A stretch of DNA of 64,000 nucleotides from Tritrichomonas musculus (lineage: Eukaryota > Parabasalia > Tritrichomonadida > Tritrichomonadidae): contig JAPFFF010000085.1 in NCBI GenBank assembly GCA_039105265.1, positions 1 to 64,000 of the forward strand. Direction: 5' to 3'. The notes below the pieces were generated by a model. That model saw nothing but the letters and a program-made list of their open reading frames with translations, was not told the origin of the DNA and ran no database searches. Positions 21,164 through 32,590 of the stretch are shown in pieces; position 1 is the first letter of the stretch; every line of letters begins with the position of its first letter. The translations under genes were made by a program, and so were the position numbers.

Positions 21164-21169
21164 TTTATA

Positions 21170-22033
21170 ATGAGCGCTTTAGGCTTTGATTTAAACCAAC
21201 TTACCACATTAAGTTTTGACGATTTCCCATTATTTTTGGAAGTGTGCGCCCTCTCTGGTCTTTTCCGCTTACTTTTAACTAAGCTAGTTATTGCCAAAAT
21301 TGCAAAATTGATAACATTCAAAAGTGATTTTGTTAGATTCAAATTTACTCACAGAGGATATGATCTTGTTCATTACACCATTTCAGCTATAACTGGTCTT
21401 TTGGCTATTCACTCACGTCCTTATCACCATTGCTATTATTATACTTTTGATTGCGGAGTTGAATTTATGCAACAAGCAGAACCAGCTGATAAGTGCGTGA
21501 TGAGTGTTTTTGAAAAGATTTATTACATGACTTTCACGGCTTATTATGTTATCGACCTCTTTTTCATATGGACAAACAAAAGCGATAAGACAATATTAAC
21601 CCTCCACCATTTCACCACTCTCTCATTAATATTAATCAGCGTTTACATTAGAACTCATGTAATTGGAGTTGCTGTAATGCTTCTTCATGATGTTGTTGAT
21701 GTTCCTCTTTATTCAGGCAAAATTTTTACTTATTTGCAATTACAGAACCCACAAGATGTTGCTCTTTTGCTATTTGCTGCAATGTGCACTTGGTTTAGGA
21801 TGATTTGTTACCCAGGTGTCATTTTCCACGGAATTGTGAACGGATTCAAACAAACACCAGACCATTTAACTTTTTATTGCATTGAGGGATGCATATTATT
21901 TGTATTAATGTTTTGCCACATCATTTGGTTTATTCGTATTGTTAAAGCCGCAATAGGTATTTTTACAAAAGGAAAAGATGCTATTTGCGACAATCGATCG
22001 GACGATGCAACAACATATATCAAGCATATTTAA
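21170..22033 (+). CDS. TLC-domain (Lag1-like) membrane protein, probable ceramide synthase
   Basis: A 287-residue multi-span membrane protein. The Lag1 motif region is clear: LTLHHFTTLSLILISVYI at about residues 143-160, with the paired His146-His147, followed by VAVMLLHDVVDVPLYSGKIF with the conserved Asp174 and Asp177. In ceramide synthases these residues join sphingoid base and acyl-CoA in the ER membrane. About six hydrophobic segments can be seen (near 20-45, 68-82, 118-135, 146-170, 195-215 and 232-255). Length is slightly shorter than typical eukaryotic Lag1 proteins and there is no homeobox-like domain. It is a single uninterrupted frame with a close initiator box. A more distant TLC protein (TRAM/CLN8 type) is the alternative, but the HH plus LHD pattern favours ceramide synthase. 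Confidence 0.85.
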   Translation: MSALGFDLNQLTTLSFDDFPLFLEVCALSGLFRLLLTKLVIAKIAKLITFKSDFVRFKFTHRGYDLVHYTISAITGLLAIHSRPYHHCYYYTFDCGVEFMQQAEPADKCVMSVFEKIYYMTFTAYYVIDLFFIWTNKSDKTILTLHHFTTLSLILISVYIRTHVIGVAVMLLHDVVDVPLYSGKIFTYLQLQNPQDVALLLFAAMCTWFRMICYPGVIFHGIVNGFKQTPDHLTFYCIEGCILFVLMFCHIIWFIRIVKAAIGIFTKGKDAICDNRSDDATTYIKHI

Positions 22034-22215
22034 ATATCTTATATTTTAGTTTATGCATTCTTCTATCTAAACGTTAATCTTTCTATCACACTAGCTTATG
22101 TCTTATCTATTTTTCTTTATTTTATTGCTAATTTATATGTATATACATTTAAGAATCTAAAGTTTCTCAGGCTTTCTTTAAAAATATCAGAAAAAATTAT
22201 TTGATTTTAAGCTTT

Positions 22216-22790
22216 TTTTATTCATAACGGAATAGATCATTTAATAATCTTTTTTGCTTTTTAAGCTTAATATCCAATCTTTGTGTCTCATTGCTCATTA
22301 ATTTGATTGAATCTGAAATCATATTTAGAGAATCTTCATTAATTGAAGATTTAAAGGTAGTGGATAAATCATCAAACTTTTGGTTGATTTCTTCTAAACC
22401 TTTTTTCATGCCCGGAATGTTCTTCATAATAATCATTCTGGGCAGTTCTTCCGTCATTTCCATTCAAGCGTTGCAATATAAAATGTATGTCGAATTGACC
22501 AAATGCAAATCCCAGATTATATGATGAATCCTTTCCTTTATTTCTGAAAGCGAAGTTGATTGCCACATGATTGACGTTTCAACTTCAACAAAGTCTTTAT
22601 CATCAGGATATCTTCATATAAGGCGAATGACTGTTGCACAAATTTTGAAAATTTCTTGATTTTAATAATTCACAATCATATTAAGGAATCCTTTCCTGTA
22701 TATAATATCTGGAATTTCGAGTTTTTTTGGTAATTATCTTACTAATAGAGTCAAATATATTAAATTCATCAATTGGCACTCCTTTATCTT
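22216..22790 (-). pseudogene. Decayed coiled-coil gene, unknown family
   Basis: On the minus strand coding-like pieces follow one another: LEDKGVPIDEFNIFDSISK near 22790-22730, RYPDDKDFVEVETSIMWQST near 22600, then the open frame from 22463 to 22218 (EEINQKFDDLSTTFKSSI and a Lys/Leu-rich coiled coil ending LLNDLFRYE). Between the pieces are stops and frame changes, including a stop directly before the ATG at 22463. It is tail to tail with the TLC gene. I cannot name the family. Confidence 0.5.
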
Positions 22791-23320
22791 CAAGAAATAT
22801 CAAATTTTATTATTGACATGACTATTAATTTTATATATTTTTATTTTTCTTTATTCCTGAATACTATCGTGAAACTTATATACCCTGTTTTACAATCAAG
22901 GTTCTCAATTTTCCGGGGAATTACAATGTATATTTTATTTCTCCTACTTATGATAAAGGACTCTTATTTTTTAATTTTTATTCATCTTTTTCCTTTATAT
23001 TATTTGACCTATTTTTTACGTTTTATTGACCTTAACGGCCTTTTTTTATTCATGAAAAAATGCTTTTTTACTCAAGGAAATTAATATATTTTATATTTTA
23101 TATAATGTTGTGAATATTAATTATAATAAAAAGCATATATATAATAAATCTAACTCACTAAGCATGTCAACAATAGCCTCCATAGATTTAAAATCCAAAA
23201 CTGGTTTTTAATGGTGGTTTTTAAGTTTTGTTGTCAAAATTTTCATTAAAAATTCTTCATTTTTTTCGAGTAATATTTTAATATGGCATTTTACACCATG
23301 AATATTTAATAGACACTTTT
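22791..23320. other. AT-rich non-coding DNA
   Basis: The frame at 22773-23084 has no ATG and is antisense to decayed sequence, so it is not called. A stray copy of the palindrome end (ATGGCATTTTACACC) lies at about 23283. Confidence 0.5.
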
Positions 23321-23589
23321 ATGCCATTTTACACCCAAAATAAAAAAAAAATAAAAACCATAACGTTCTCCTCCATGGTTTTTATGGATTTTATTTGAAT
23401 GCGTTTCGATCATTTCCGATCAAAAAGCATTCAAATAAAAACCAAAAAACGTTTTTTATGATTTTTTGGTTTTTATTTGTGAGGAAAACGATCATTTTCG
23501 ATCAAAATGCATTGAAATAAAAACCATAAAAACCATGGAGGAGAACGTTATTGTTTTTATTTTTTTTTATTTTGGGAGTAAAATGGCAT
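23321..23589. repeat. Long palindrome, 269 bp, arms about 130 bp
   Basis: The left arm runs ATGCCATTTTACACCC ... AACGTTCTCCTCCATGG ... CATTTCCGATCAAAAAGCAT. The right arm repeats this in reverse complement and ends GGGAGTAAAATGGCAT at 23589. The arms are imperfect (a few mismatches and short gaps) and almost no spacer separates them near 23455. This is a foldback element or a former MITE. No clear target duplication was found. Confidence 0.85.
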
Positions 23590-26107
23590 TCTATTTAAAT
23601 AAACTTTTTGAATTTATATTTGGTAAGATATTTTAAATATGATTCTTTTTGCAAATGAAATTCAAGAATTAAAAAAGGAAATAAAAAAAACTATAAAAGT
23701 ACTGAAATATATCAAAACTGATGCTTTATGAAGTATAAAAGTTCAGAAAAAAAAAAAAAAAAAAAAAAATAACATATTGCATTTATATTTTATAACGATA
23801 TAACTTTAAATAATCATTTTTCTATATTATTTATTTATAATGATTCAAATGATTTAAGATTAATGCTTTGTATATCAGAAAATTTTTTGATAATATTTAT
23901 TTTTTTCGAAAACATTATAAAGTTCAATTAAAAACCTTCCAAATCTCATAAAATATATAATCTTATATGAAGAATTCAAGATTCACGAACATATCACGTT
24001 CTTTATGAATTTTTTTTTAAAAACCAAAATTCCAATAAAATCCACCATTTTCAAAAATAAAATCCAAGTTGACATGCTTAAACTCACTTTTTTAATTTGA
24101 TTTTTTTTATTTTGACACTCTACTAAAATGATCCAATTTTAATACTTTTAAATTTCTCTCAAAATTTTGAATGATATTCCTTTCAATTTTATATTTTAAG
24201 ATTAAAATATGATTATCTTTAAATATAAATAAATATTTAATTATCGTATCAGTGTAATTAAATATAATCTTATATAATTAAACATATCATAATATGATTA
24301 AATAAAAAACCTATTAAGTCCCAAAAAGTCCCAGCATATTGAGTCGTGACCCATCTATGAATGAATATTTTCCTTTTTTTATATTTTTGCACAAAAATAG
24401 AAGATCATTATTATCATCATTCAGGGACACCTACCGGTATCCGGAACTGGCAGATATCGGGCCTTTAAAAAGTCCCGGTATGGACCGGTGCTCAATCGTT
24501 CAGGAACTTTTGAACCAATCCAGACCAGTATACAGTTTTTACTGGATAAATACTGATAAATTATTTTCAGAAGTATTAAATATTAAATTTATAAATTTTT
24601 TTATTCGACTAAGAAAGATTTTAATTACAATATATAAGAAATATTTAGTGCTAAAACAAAATGTCAATATAAACTCTAATTAAAATTTATTGCTTCTGGT
24701 TGAAAATAAAAATAAAAATAGATATACTTAAGCTTAAGGGCCGAGTTTGAGAAGAGTTTTTTTTTTTAAATTTTTGAGAACTTTTATTAAAATAAAATAT
24801 TCAAATAATTCTATACTATTGAGAATAAAGTATTTCAAATAATTCTATACTATTGAGAATTGATAAAAAAAACCAAAAATACTTTATATATATTGTAATA
24901 AAAAATAAAGCATTGGTATTAAACAGCCTAATTACATATTACAATAAATATAAATTATAGAATATTATTAAGTGACCTTCTTTTTGTTACTTTTCTTTCT
25001 ACTTTGCTGTGCTCATATGAATAATAGGCAAAAATTTTCAACAAAATAATCAATTGAAATGTTCAGAAAAATATATTGATAGAATAGATAATATTAAGGT
25101 TATACAATGATACTTATTATTACTATTTAAATAATTATATATTATATTCTTAAGTGCGGAATTTTTATCCTTTTGGCACTTTTTGGATAACTTTGGATAA
25201 AAAATTTTTTTTTAGTATTCATTGAAATAGAGAAGTTTTTTGAATGTACATTCGATTAAACTTGTAAAAAATTTAGATTTAATGTAAATATATATTTAAT
25301 TTAAGAAGATATTAAAAAAAAAAAATGAAAAAATTCAATATATTAATAACTTTAATTTGAAATAACTTATATCTCAAAAAGTTATTTATTTTATTCGTCA
25401 GCCATTCAAATATGATCGATATATTGAATTTGCAAAACATAAAAAAAAGTTATAGATTTCAAAAAAATATGATCATATATTGAAATTATACTAAGAAAAA
25501 AGTCAAATTTCTTGATGGTAATATGAAAAAATGATTTTTTAAAAAGCAAAATCTTATATTTTCCTAATGTTTATTATATATTTCAGGTGGTTTAATAAAA
25601 GCTTGCTTTTTAAGGAAAAATCATTTTATTTTCAAAATATCTTCTAAAAACAAAAGCAAATTCATTTCACTATGAATACCCAAAGTACATAAGATTTCTA
25701 TTGGAAAGCACCAAAAAACATGTACAATTTATTCAAACAGGTACCTGATACCGAAATTTCAGTCTTATCATCAAAATACCTGTATTTACAGGTAATATCT
25801 GACCATTTTGACTTGCTTTTTTTGAACCCGTAAGTTTCCCTGTCATCAATATTATTTACCAATTATTCAACTTAAATATTGATATCATTACCTTTTTTTT
25901 AGGTGGAATAATCATTAAAATACTTAATATTTTAAAATTTATGTTTTTTTAAATAAAATGTACGTTCCCTTTTTTTATTAAAAATTGAATAGATATGTCG
26001 TTTTATTAATAATTTCAAAGAATATAAAATTTCTTCTCTTCTGAAATATCTGCTGAATTATTATTTGATATTCAGTACTTTGATTGAGGAATTAATAATT
26101 AGCTTTT
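23590..26107. other. AT-rich intergenic DNA with a GC-rich patch
   Basis: A-run at about 23749-23769. A GC-richer patch at about 24312-24540 contains two AAAAAGTCCC words, TACCGGTATCCGG and CCAGTATACAGTTTTTACTGG; it may be an old element. The frame 24339-24683 starts at TTG and crosses it, and I do not accept it as a gene. Smaller inverted repeats lie at 25531-25625 (AAAATGATTTTT with AAAAAGCA) and 25787-25802 (ACCTGTATTTACAGGT). Confidence 0.45.
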
Positions 26108-29100
26108 ATGAAAAGGAGACATTTTAGAGGAGATAAATCAAGTGAAAGCAGTCAATCAGGAATTTCAAGCCAACAAGAACAAGATCGTATCGAGTATGTC
26201 TCTGCTAAAAAAATTCAATCTTTGTTTAGAGGATATATTTATCGTTATCATTTTTCTCGGATGGAAACCGAAAATTTTGCCGCTATTAAAATCCAAAAAG
26301 CATGGAGAAAACATTTAATTGAACAAAGATTTCAGCATCTTAGAGAAATTATGGCACTTGTTACAATATCCAGGTTTATTTCCAATTATAAACGACGATT
26401 AAGCCGGAGAAAGGTTCTCAAAGGTCTCCAAAAGTTCGATACAATATTATCATATTATCCTTCTGAATGTAAAAAGCCTCCTCCATATAAAAAACGGCCT
26501 CCTAATTGGACCAAAAAAAGTCCATTAGGGCGACCTATCCAAATGGACAAAAAGAAAAAAAAAGGAGGAAAAGGCTCAAGATCAGATTCAATTCCAAAAC
26601 CAATGGTTGCGCAAAAAACTACGACCAGCTACAAATCAGGAGGAAAAGGACCACCGCGTAAAAGATCCATTCTTATAGAACTCCCTCCTCCATGGCATGG
26701 GAAAGATTCAAGACGATTATCACAATCACAACAAGACGAACTCATTTACAACCAAAAAAACGACGTACAATGGGTTAAGAACGAAATTCTTCCCCTTCTT
26801 ATCAAGAAAATAAACGGCCACCTCAACTACAGAGATGAATTAATCGACAAAAACGAGAAATTCAGACAAAGGCCCGTCATGAAGCCGTTTATTATTTCCT
26901 TTCTACGTTCCTCGACGCATCTAACCGACACCAATCCTTTATCTGTCACTTTTCTAAAAGAAACCGGACTTTTTGCCATCACACTTTCAAAGGGGGCCGT
27001 TTATCTCCGTACGATTTCGTACAACGAAGACCAGCTTTTCAAAAAGGACGACTTTGAAGACGAAACTCCTTTATTTGACCTTATCATTTCACCTCGTAAC
27101 GGCTTCATATATGGACTAGATAATAAGTGGTGCGTTAGATTGATAAATAACGGAATAACCGTCCTCTCAAATCAGCTGAATCCGGAGGTTACAATTCCGT
27201 GTGCAAAGAAGTACCTGGCAATTGACAGATTTGGCTTTTTGTGGGTTAATTTGGTCCCACAAAAAGGCGATATTTTAGGCCTTGATTCATTGACCTTGCA
27301 GGTGACAATTAAGGTCAATTTGAATAATATTGCACAGACTTATCGTTTCTTCAGAAAAAATTTGAATTTGATCGTTTTGTCATTGAAAGAACCTATCGGT
27401 TTTGCAGGTGTTTATGAGGGCATGACCGACGTTATTTTATTTCCACCTGACTTTGGAAAAGCAAGACACTTGAGGCATCCTAACATGAAGAGATTTCCTT
27501 GCATTCGAATGTCAAACAATAAACTTTTTGTGTGGTCAAGTGACCGAGTAATTTACATGTATGAAGTTGGAAGCTCAATTGAGCTGATCCAATTGAAAGG
27601 CTCATTTAAAGTCGAAAGTAATCCTGTTGACGTGTGCATGTCAAATGATCCTTACTTGGTGTACGTGTCTATGGATGATTGCACTTTGAGAGCTTATTTG
27701 GCCGACAATGCGCAACATGAATTACGGCTTCCTTTGTCAAAAATGACGACGTTAGAGAAGACATTTGCTGATTCCCTCCTCGGACCACCAACCCACACCA
27801 AGAGTCGACCATTGTTCTTGCAGATGCAGATGCACAGATTTTCATCTATTGCAAATCACATCGATTCTTGGTCAGTCTCCCCGAAAATGGCACTTGTAAT
27901 GGCAACCTTTTCTAATGGCACTGTTCAGTCCGTCTTATTCTACAATGATTCACAACAAGTTAATTGTGATGAATTTGATCGTTTTAAAGGCGTAGAACCT
28001 CTCAATAAATTAGCACCTTTTGTCTCAGAATACAAATCCGAAGAGCCACAATTCCTAAAGAATAGGTCCGACTTTTTAGACATTTTTAATTTTTTGCAAA
28101 AATTTGACGTTGTTGCAAACAAAGGCCAAATTCAAAACCTTTTTCAACCGAAAGCTCAACCGTTTTACATTCCAAAGTATGTCAACACTTACAACCTCAA
28201 GACGTTCTATCTATTTCTTCCACAGAGACAGAATGGACAGTTGACCGCCTATGAAGTTTTCCATTATTTAAAACGAAGTGGAATTTTGCCGGACAAACTT
28301 TCTGAATTTTCGATTTTTTTGTCACGTTTGACGCCACCTACAGTCCATCGAACGTTACTTCAAGAAACTTCATATAATATTAAAATGCCTGTGATTACAT
28401 CTGGCCTTTATAATGCAGTTACCAACTACATCTTCACTGATCAGCAAGTAGGTGAAATCATTGAATCAATCAATCCGCTTTCACAATTGAGAGAGTCATT
28501 GAAAGTCTTCACAATTTCGTCTGTTTCTGACAACCAGAAAACGCCAGCTGAAGGACAGAAAGGGATTTCAACACAGAGGCGTTGGATGTCGTTATACGAG
28601 AAAAATGAATTAAATAGAAGATTGTCGTCTTTGATTCTGATGGAAGATTTAGTCAAGCACGAATTGATGCGGCGTGTTCAGCGAAACATTGATGAAGCGT
28701 TCAACAAGAACATGTACGATAGAATGGTTCCAATTTCATCAATTGACATTCATCAACACGTCGATTTGAACGACATGAAAAATATAACATTCAGCGACCA
28801 GCCTAACAGAAATCCTCTGCTTGACAACTTGATGCATAAGTCGGTTTATCACACGTGGTCAACGCACACGTTGTTCAGTCGAGATCGGAACATTGGAGTT
28901 GATTTGAGGGCGATTCATGTTCCTGACTCATTATTCATGCATCCTTCAGTTCAGTCACATTTTGAGTTTGTGAAAAAAGTGGCAGTTGCTTCTAAAAGAA
29001 TAAATTCAGAGGTTTACGCAGTGGCAGATCGTATCGATGACACTTCTTGCGTCGTTTTTACAGAGGATTCAAAAGCTCTTCCACTTTCCCATTACCTTGT

Positions 29101-32100
29101 TATTCATTCTTTCCTTGGTGCTAATTCGCGTCTGATTTTAGCAGCACGTTCAATTTGTTCTAGAGTTTTGTCACTTTTGTATCAACTTCACAAAAGTGGA
29201 GTCATTTTGAGAACTTTGATTCCTGACAACATTCTTTTGAATGCCCAAAATGGGACGGTTTCTATTGGCAATGTTTTTGATAGTCAACAAGTTGCAACCG
29301 CAAATTCAAAAGCGGTTTATTTACCCTTACCCGAAAATTTTGCCCTTTATTCAAATCCGTTTTTGCCACCTGAATATTTCTATGAACCGCCGCGAAAGTG
29401 GACAACCGCTTTCGATGTTTGGCAGTTCGGTATTCTGCTTCTTTATTTGATCACTGGTTTCTTGCCTTCTTCGTATGGAACAGAACTGATGAAGCATCTC
29501 GATGAGAGCCAAAGATTGAGTTTGAGAAGGACGGTTATGACAAATTCACATCAATTAGCCGATCCTCATCTTTTTCCACAGAAAAACTTTTTCTATGATT
29601 GGCTTAAAGGATGCCCAGTTCTCGTCCAAGGTGACAGAAAGTCATGGGTCGGTGATAATGGTGTTTGTTACATCACAACCGATCGACCAGTTACTGCTTC
29701 AATTCTTGAATTGGACTATTATCATCTTCTTCCATATAAAAACATTAAATTGAAGTACGATGAATCGCGTCTGTTTCTTGAAATCATCGCAAGCTGCCTC
29801 CAGATTGATCCAGAAAAACGTCCAACAGTTGAGAAGCTACTGAGAACGATTCCTTTCAACCAAACAAATCAAGTTGGTGACATTCTTGATCAGTACATGA
29901 GACAGCCTGATTCAGACATCTTTGTTCGGGAGTTCTTTTTGCCAACGCTTGACAATTTGACTGATGAAACATTTCCTTTTGCATTGGGAATCATCAGTGC
30001 TCTTGTCTTTCACGATGAGATGGCTGATGAAGACACTGCGTACTCATTTCCTCTTGATTCAAGAGCAGCTGAAAAAGTGACAACTTCACTTTTTGAAGTA
30101 AAATTTATGGATCGACTTATTATTTATGTTTTAAAGCGAATTGAACGCAAAATTACTCATGGAGATGTGAAACCATCTGTTACTTTTTCTGACGAAGCTT
30201 TTGATTCATTTCTTCATCTTCTTGAGAGGTTTGTAAAGGCTGTTGAACATGGACAAGGTTCTTTATTAAATCATGTGGATGAGGTTGTTTTGACCCTTCT
30301 TGGTTTGTATACAGGAAATCCAAGATTGAGGTATTCGAGTGAATTTTTCCTTGAAAAATCCGATCAACCATTGAGTCTTGCATCGACTGGATCAGCAGCT
30401 GTATTTGTCTTTACGCACACACGAATGAAACAGATTGTTTCGTATGCAATGAATCCATCGACATATATTTTCAACACGTTGAAAAGAACAACAGAACATA
30501 ACGACTCTTATTTCAACAAATTTTTAAGTTTTGGTGAGAAAGCATTCATCTTTGCTAATTCAATGGTGCATTCAATTGAGAAACAAAGAGCCAATGCTAT
30601 TTATATGTTGATGAACTATTGGGGAAGTGGACAAACAACATATGTCACTCGACTTTTCATTGATTTTCGAATTCCTCAATTAGTTATTCATTGCTTGCTG
30701 AATTCGAGTTGTCGAGTTGAAGCCAATCATTTCATTAATCAAATGTTTGATTCAATCAAGTTGAAATCATTTGAACCAACTTATCTTTTGCTTCAAAAGA
30801 TGGTCTCTCAACCGACCATTTTTCTTTATTGTGGAATGATCATTCGATCGACTGTTAGAGATGAAATTAAAGGTGAATGTTTAGATCTAATTTCTGCAAT
30901 TATTAACGGTGACAATGCTGGAGATGTTGTTCAACTTGTTGCTTCTGACGTATTTTGGACTCTTGCTGAGAATGGAAAAAGTCCTGAAATATTTAATTTG
31001 TTAATTGAAACGATTTATTTCTCTTCTCGCTTTGTAATTCAATTGATCTTTTCATCAAGCACACTTCGTAGAATTCTAAAACAATGTGACATTGATTTCG
31101 ATCAGAATTTCGACTTCAACTTTTTGAATGATTCGATTCTATCTTTAGGGGAAACAATTGAAGTAGCGAAACGATTGTCAGCTACTCTTTTCATTCGACA
31201 ATCGTCTCTTCCAATTGAAGTAACAAAAGAACCTCCACCTGTAGAGCTAGCCACGAGTTTTTTAATGAATTCAATTCAGCTTGCTTTGAATGAATCTGAA
31301 ATAGCATCCAAAAGTCTTGATGAAAAAGTTCTTCAATCGACACGATTTGATTTGAAAGGAACAACTTATTTAAAGGCAAAATCAACTGCTCGAGAGACCG
31401 ATTTTATTGAAGTTCGTGAACATATTCGTGAGCTTTGCGATAATCTTCTTCATTTGTTTCGATGTATTTGCTTCTATTGTAGAGAGCCGGATTCGTATTA
31501 TCCGAAGCAACTGATTGAGTTTGTATTAAACATGATCGTTTCACAGACGCCAATTTGTCAATCAATGCCTCATCCTTCTTTTCTAGTTCATCACTGCATT
31601 CAACAAATGGCTCTTCATTGCTTGATTGATCTTCCGGAGACGTCGCCCGTTCATATGGCGATGATGACCATGCAAGAAATATATCCAAAAGTGATGATGA
31701 ACGACATCATGTTTGTCATGTTTTGCATTGACAAAGACATCGTTGAAGCTCAGTTAATAGCTCGATATCCAATTGAGAGACAGATTCGAATGAAGATTTT
31801 TCAGACAATAATGCTTGATAAGCAAACGACAAATTTTATTCCTATTCTTCGTTTTATTGTGAATGACATGCTGCACAATGGAGTGAAGTTCGATGGCAAT
31901 ACATCTTTGAGTAAGTCTTTTCTATATCCGATTCGTTCTGAGGCCTTAAGCATGATTCTTTTCCTCTTCTCAATTAAAGAGAAATATGAATCAATTGTGA
32001 AACGATTATGTGATGAACTTATTCTTTCAAATTTCGTTGAGGAAGAGAAAAAATTAACCGACACCTCGGACGACCAAGAAATGGGGAATTCGTCAATCAT

Positions 32101-32590
32101 CTTTCTGAGATCGATAACGCAATTTAACACTTTGATTGACGAGAAAAATTTGAAGCCCGCAAAACAGCTCTTGGAGACGTTGTGCATGCGATACTCAAGA
32201 GAATGGATGAACGTTTCAGCTTTGAACGGTACAACTGAAAACGCAGTGATAAACGCTCCAAATAGCCACGCGCCTTCAACAACCAAAAAATCTGGTTCAA
32301 AAGAGAATTCCGTCTCTTCAATGAAGAAGAATAAAATGCTGATAAGCTCAGTCAAAAGACAGAGCCAAGGCCAGCAGCTGATTAATAACAGCCTTCGCAG
32401 GACGATACAAACTTCCCTCTCACAAAAAAGACCAAATCTTTTGACCTCAAGAAGTGTGATGAGCTCAACAACACCAAGAAAAAGTGCACAGTCATTGAAT
32501 TCAAAAGGGATTAAAGTGACAAAGACCGATAATAACCGTTCTTTGAGATCATCATTGAATACTGTGAAAAAAGAAAGTGGAAAAATATGA
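26108..32590 (+). CDS. Giant IQ-motif / beta-propeller-like / pseudokinase protein with basic tail
   Basis: A single 2160-residue frame. Residues 30-105 contain two to three IQ-type calmodulin or light-chain binding motifs (AKKIQSLFRGYIYRYHF, AAIKIQKAWRKHLIEQRF, then a degenerate third). A Lys/Pro/Gly-rich linker follows. Residues about 270-560 have the alternating short-strand pattern of a beta-propeller. Residues about 970-1265 resemble a protein kinase, with the late helix and RPTVEKLL ending, but the catalytic loop reads ILRTLIPDNILL where HRDLKPENIL is expected, and SIGNV stands for DFG, so phosphotransfer is unlikely. The rest to 2050 is helical, possibly ARM-like, and the last 110 residues are Ser/Lys/Arg-rich. 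The architecture suggests a cytoskeletal scaffold; that role is inference. Confidence 0.85.
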   Translation: MKRRHFRGDKSSESSQSGISSQQEQDRIEYVSAKKIQSLFRGYIYRYHFSRMETENFAAIKIQKAWRKHLIEQRFQHLREIMALVTISRFISNYKRRLSRRKVLKGLQKFDTILSYYPSECKKPPPYKKRPPNWTKKSPLGRPIQMDKKKKKGGKGSRSDSIPKPMVAQKTTTSYKSGGKGPPRKRSILIELPPPWHGKDSRRLSQSQQDELIYNQKNDVQWVKNEILPLLIKKINGHLNYRDELIDKNEKFRQRPVMKPFIISFLRSSTHLTDTNPLSVTFLKETGLFAITLSKGAVYLRTISYNEDQLFKKDDFEDETPLFDLIISPRNGFIYGLDNKWCVRLINNGITVLSNQLNPEVTIPCAKKYLAIDRFGFLWVNLVPQKGDILGLDSLTLQVTIKVNLNNIAQTYRFFRKNLNLIVLSLKEPIGFAGVYEGMTDVILFPPDFGKARHLRHPNMKRFPCIRMSNNKLFVWSSDRVIYMYEVGSSIELIQLKGSFKVESNPVDVCMSNDPYLVYVSMDDCTLRAYLADNAQHELRLPLSKMTTLEKTFADSLLGPPTHTKSRPLFLQMQMHRFSSIANHIDSWSVSPKMALVMATFSNGTVQSVLFYNDSQQVNCDEFDRFKGVEPLNKLAPFVSEYKSEEPQFLKNRSDFLDIFNFLQKFDVVANKGQIQNLFQPKAQPFYIPKYVNTYNLKTFYLFLPQRQNGQLTAYEVFHYLKRSGILPDKLSEFSIFLSRLTPPTVHRTLLQETSYNIKMPVITSGLYNAVTNYIFTDQQVGEIIESINPLSQLRESLKVFTISSVSDNQKTPAEGQKGISTQRRWMSLYEKNELNRRLSSLILMEDLVKHELMRRVQRNIDEAFNKNMYDRMVPISSIDIHQHVDLNDMKNITFSDQPNRNPLLDNLMHKSVYHTWSTHTLFSRDRNIGVDLRAIHVPDSLFMHPSVQSHFEFVKKVAVASKRINSEVYAVADRIDDTSCVVFTEDSKALPLSHYLVIHSFLGANSRLILAARSICSRVLSLLYQLHKSGVILRTLIPDNILLNAQNGTVSIGNVFDSQQVATANSKAVYLPLPENFALYSNPFLPPEYFYEPPRKWTTAFDVWQFGILLLYLITGFLPSSYGTELMKHLDESQRLSLRRTVMTNSHQLADPHLFPQKNFFYDWLKGCPVLVQGDRKSWVGDNGVCYITTDRPVTASILELDYYHLLPYKNIKLKYDESRLFLEIIASCLQIDPEKRPTVEKLLRTIPFNQTNQVGDILDQYMRQPDSDIFVREFFLPTLDNLTDETFPFALGIISALVFHDEMADEDTAYSFPLDSRAAEKVTTSLFEVKFMDRLIIYVLKRIERKITHGDVKPSVTFSDEAFDSFLHLLERFVKAVEHGQGSLLNHVDEVVLTLLGLYTGNPRLRYSSEFFLEKSDQPLSLASTGSAAVFVFTHTRMKQIVSYAMNPSTYIFNTLKRTTEHNDSYFNKFLSFGEKAFIFANSMVHSIEKQRANAIYMLMNYWGSGQTTYVTRLFIDFRIPQLVIHCLLNSSCRVEANHFINQMFDSIKLKSFEPTYLLLQKMVSQPTIFLYCGMIIRSTVRDEIKGECLDLISAIINGDNAGDVVQLVASDVFWTLAENGKSPEIFNLLIETIYFSSRFVIQLIFSSSTLRRILKQCDIDFDQNFDFNFLNDSILSLGETIEVAKRLSATLFIRQSSLPIEVTKEPPPVELATSFLMNSIQLALNESEIASKSLDEKVLQSTRFDLKGTTYLKAKSTARETDFIEVREHIRELCDNLLHLFRCICFYCREPDSYYPKQLIEFVLNMIVSQTPICQSMPHPSFLVHHCIQQMALHCLIDLPETSPVHMAMMTMQEIYPKVMMNDIMFVMFCIDKDIVEAQLIARYPIERQIRMKIFQTIMLDKQTTNFIPILRFIVNDMLHNGVKFDGNTSLSKSFLYPIRSEALSMILFLFSIKEKYESIVKRLCDELILSNFVEEEKKLTDTSDDQEMGNSSIIFLRSITQFNTLIDEKNLKPAKQLLETLCMRYSREWMNVSALNGTTENAVINAPNSHAPSTTKKSGSKENSVSSMKKNKMLISSVKRQSQGQQLINNSLRRTIQTSLSQKRPNLLTSRSVMSSTTPRKSAQSLNSKGIKVTKTDNNRSLRSSLNTVKKESGKI

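Noticed and set aside
22773-23084. Hydrophobic plus-strand frame
   Set aside because: Starts at TTG, low complexity and partly antisense to decayed coding sequence.
24339-24683. 114-codon frame over the GC-rich patch
   Set aside because: No initiator box, TTG start, ends in low-complexity sequence; more likely an old repeat.
31404-32355. Minus-strand frames of 94 and 184 codons inside the giant gene
   Set aside because: Antisense shadows without own start signals or domains.
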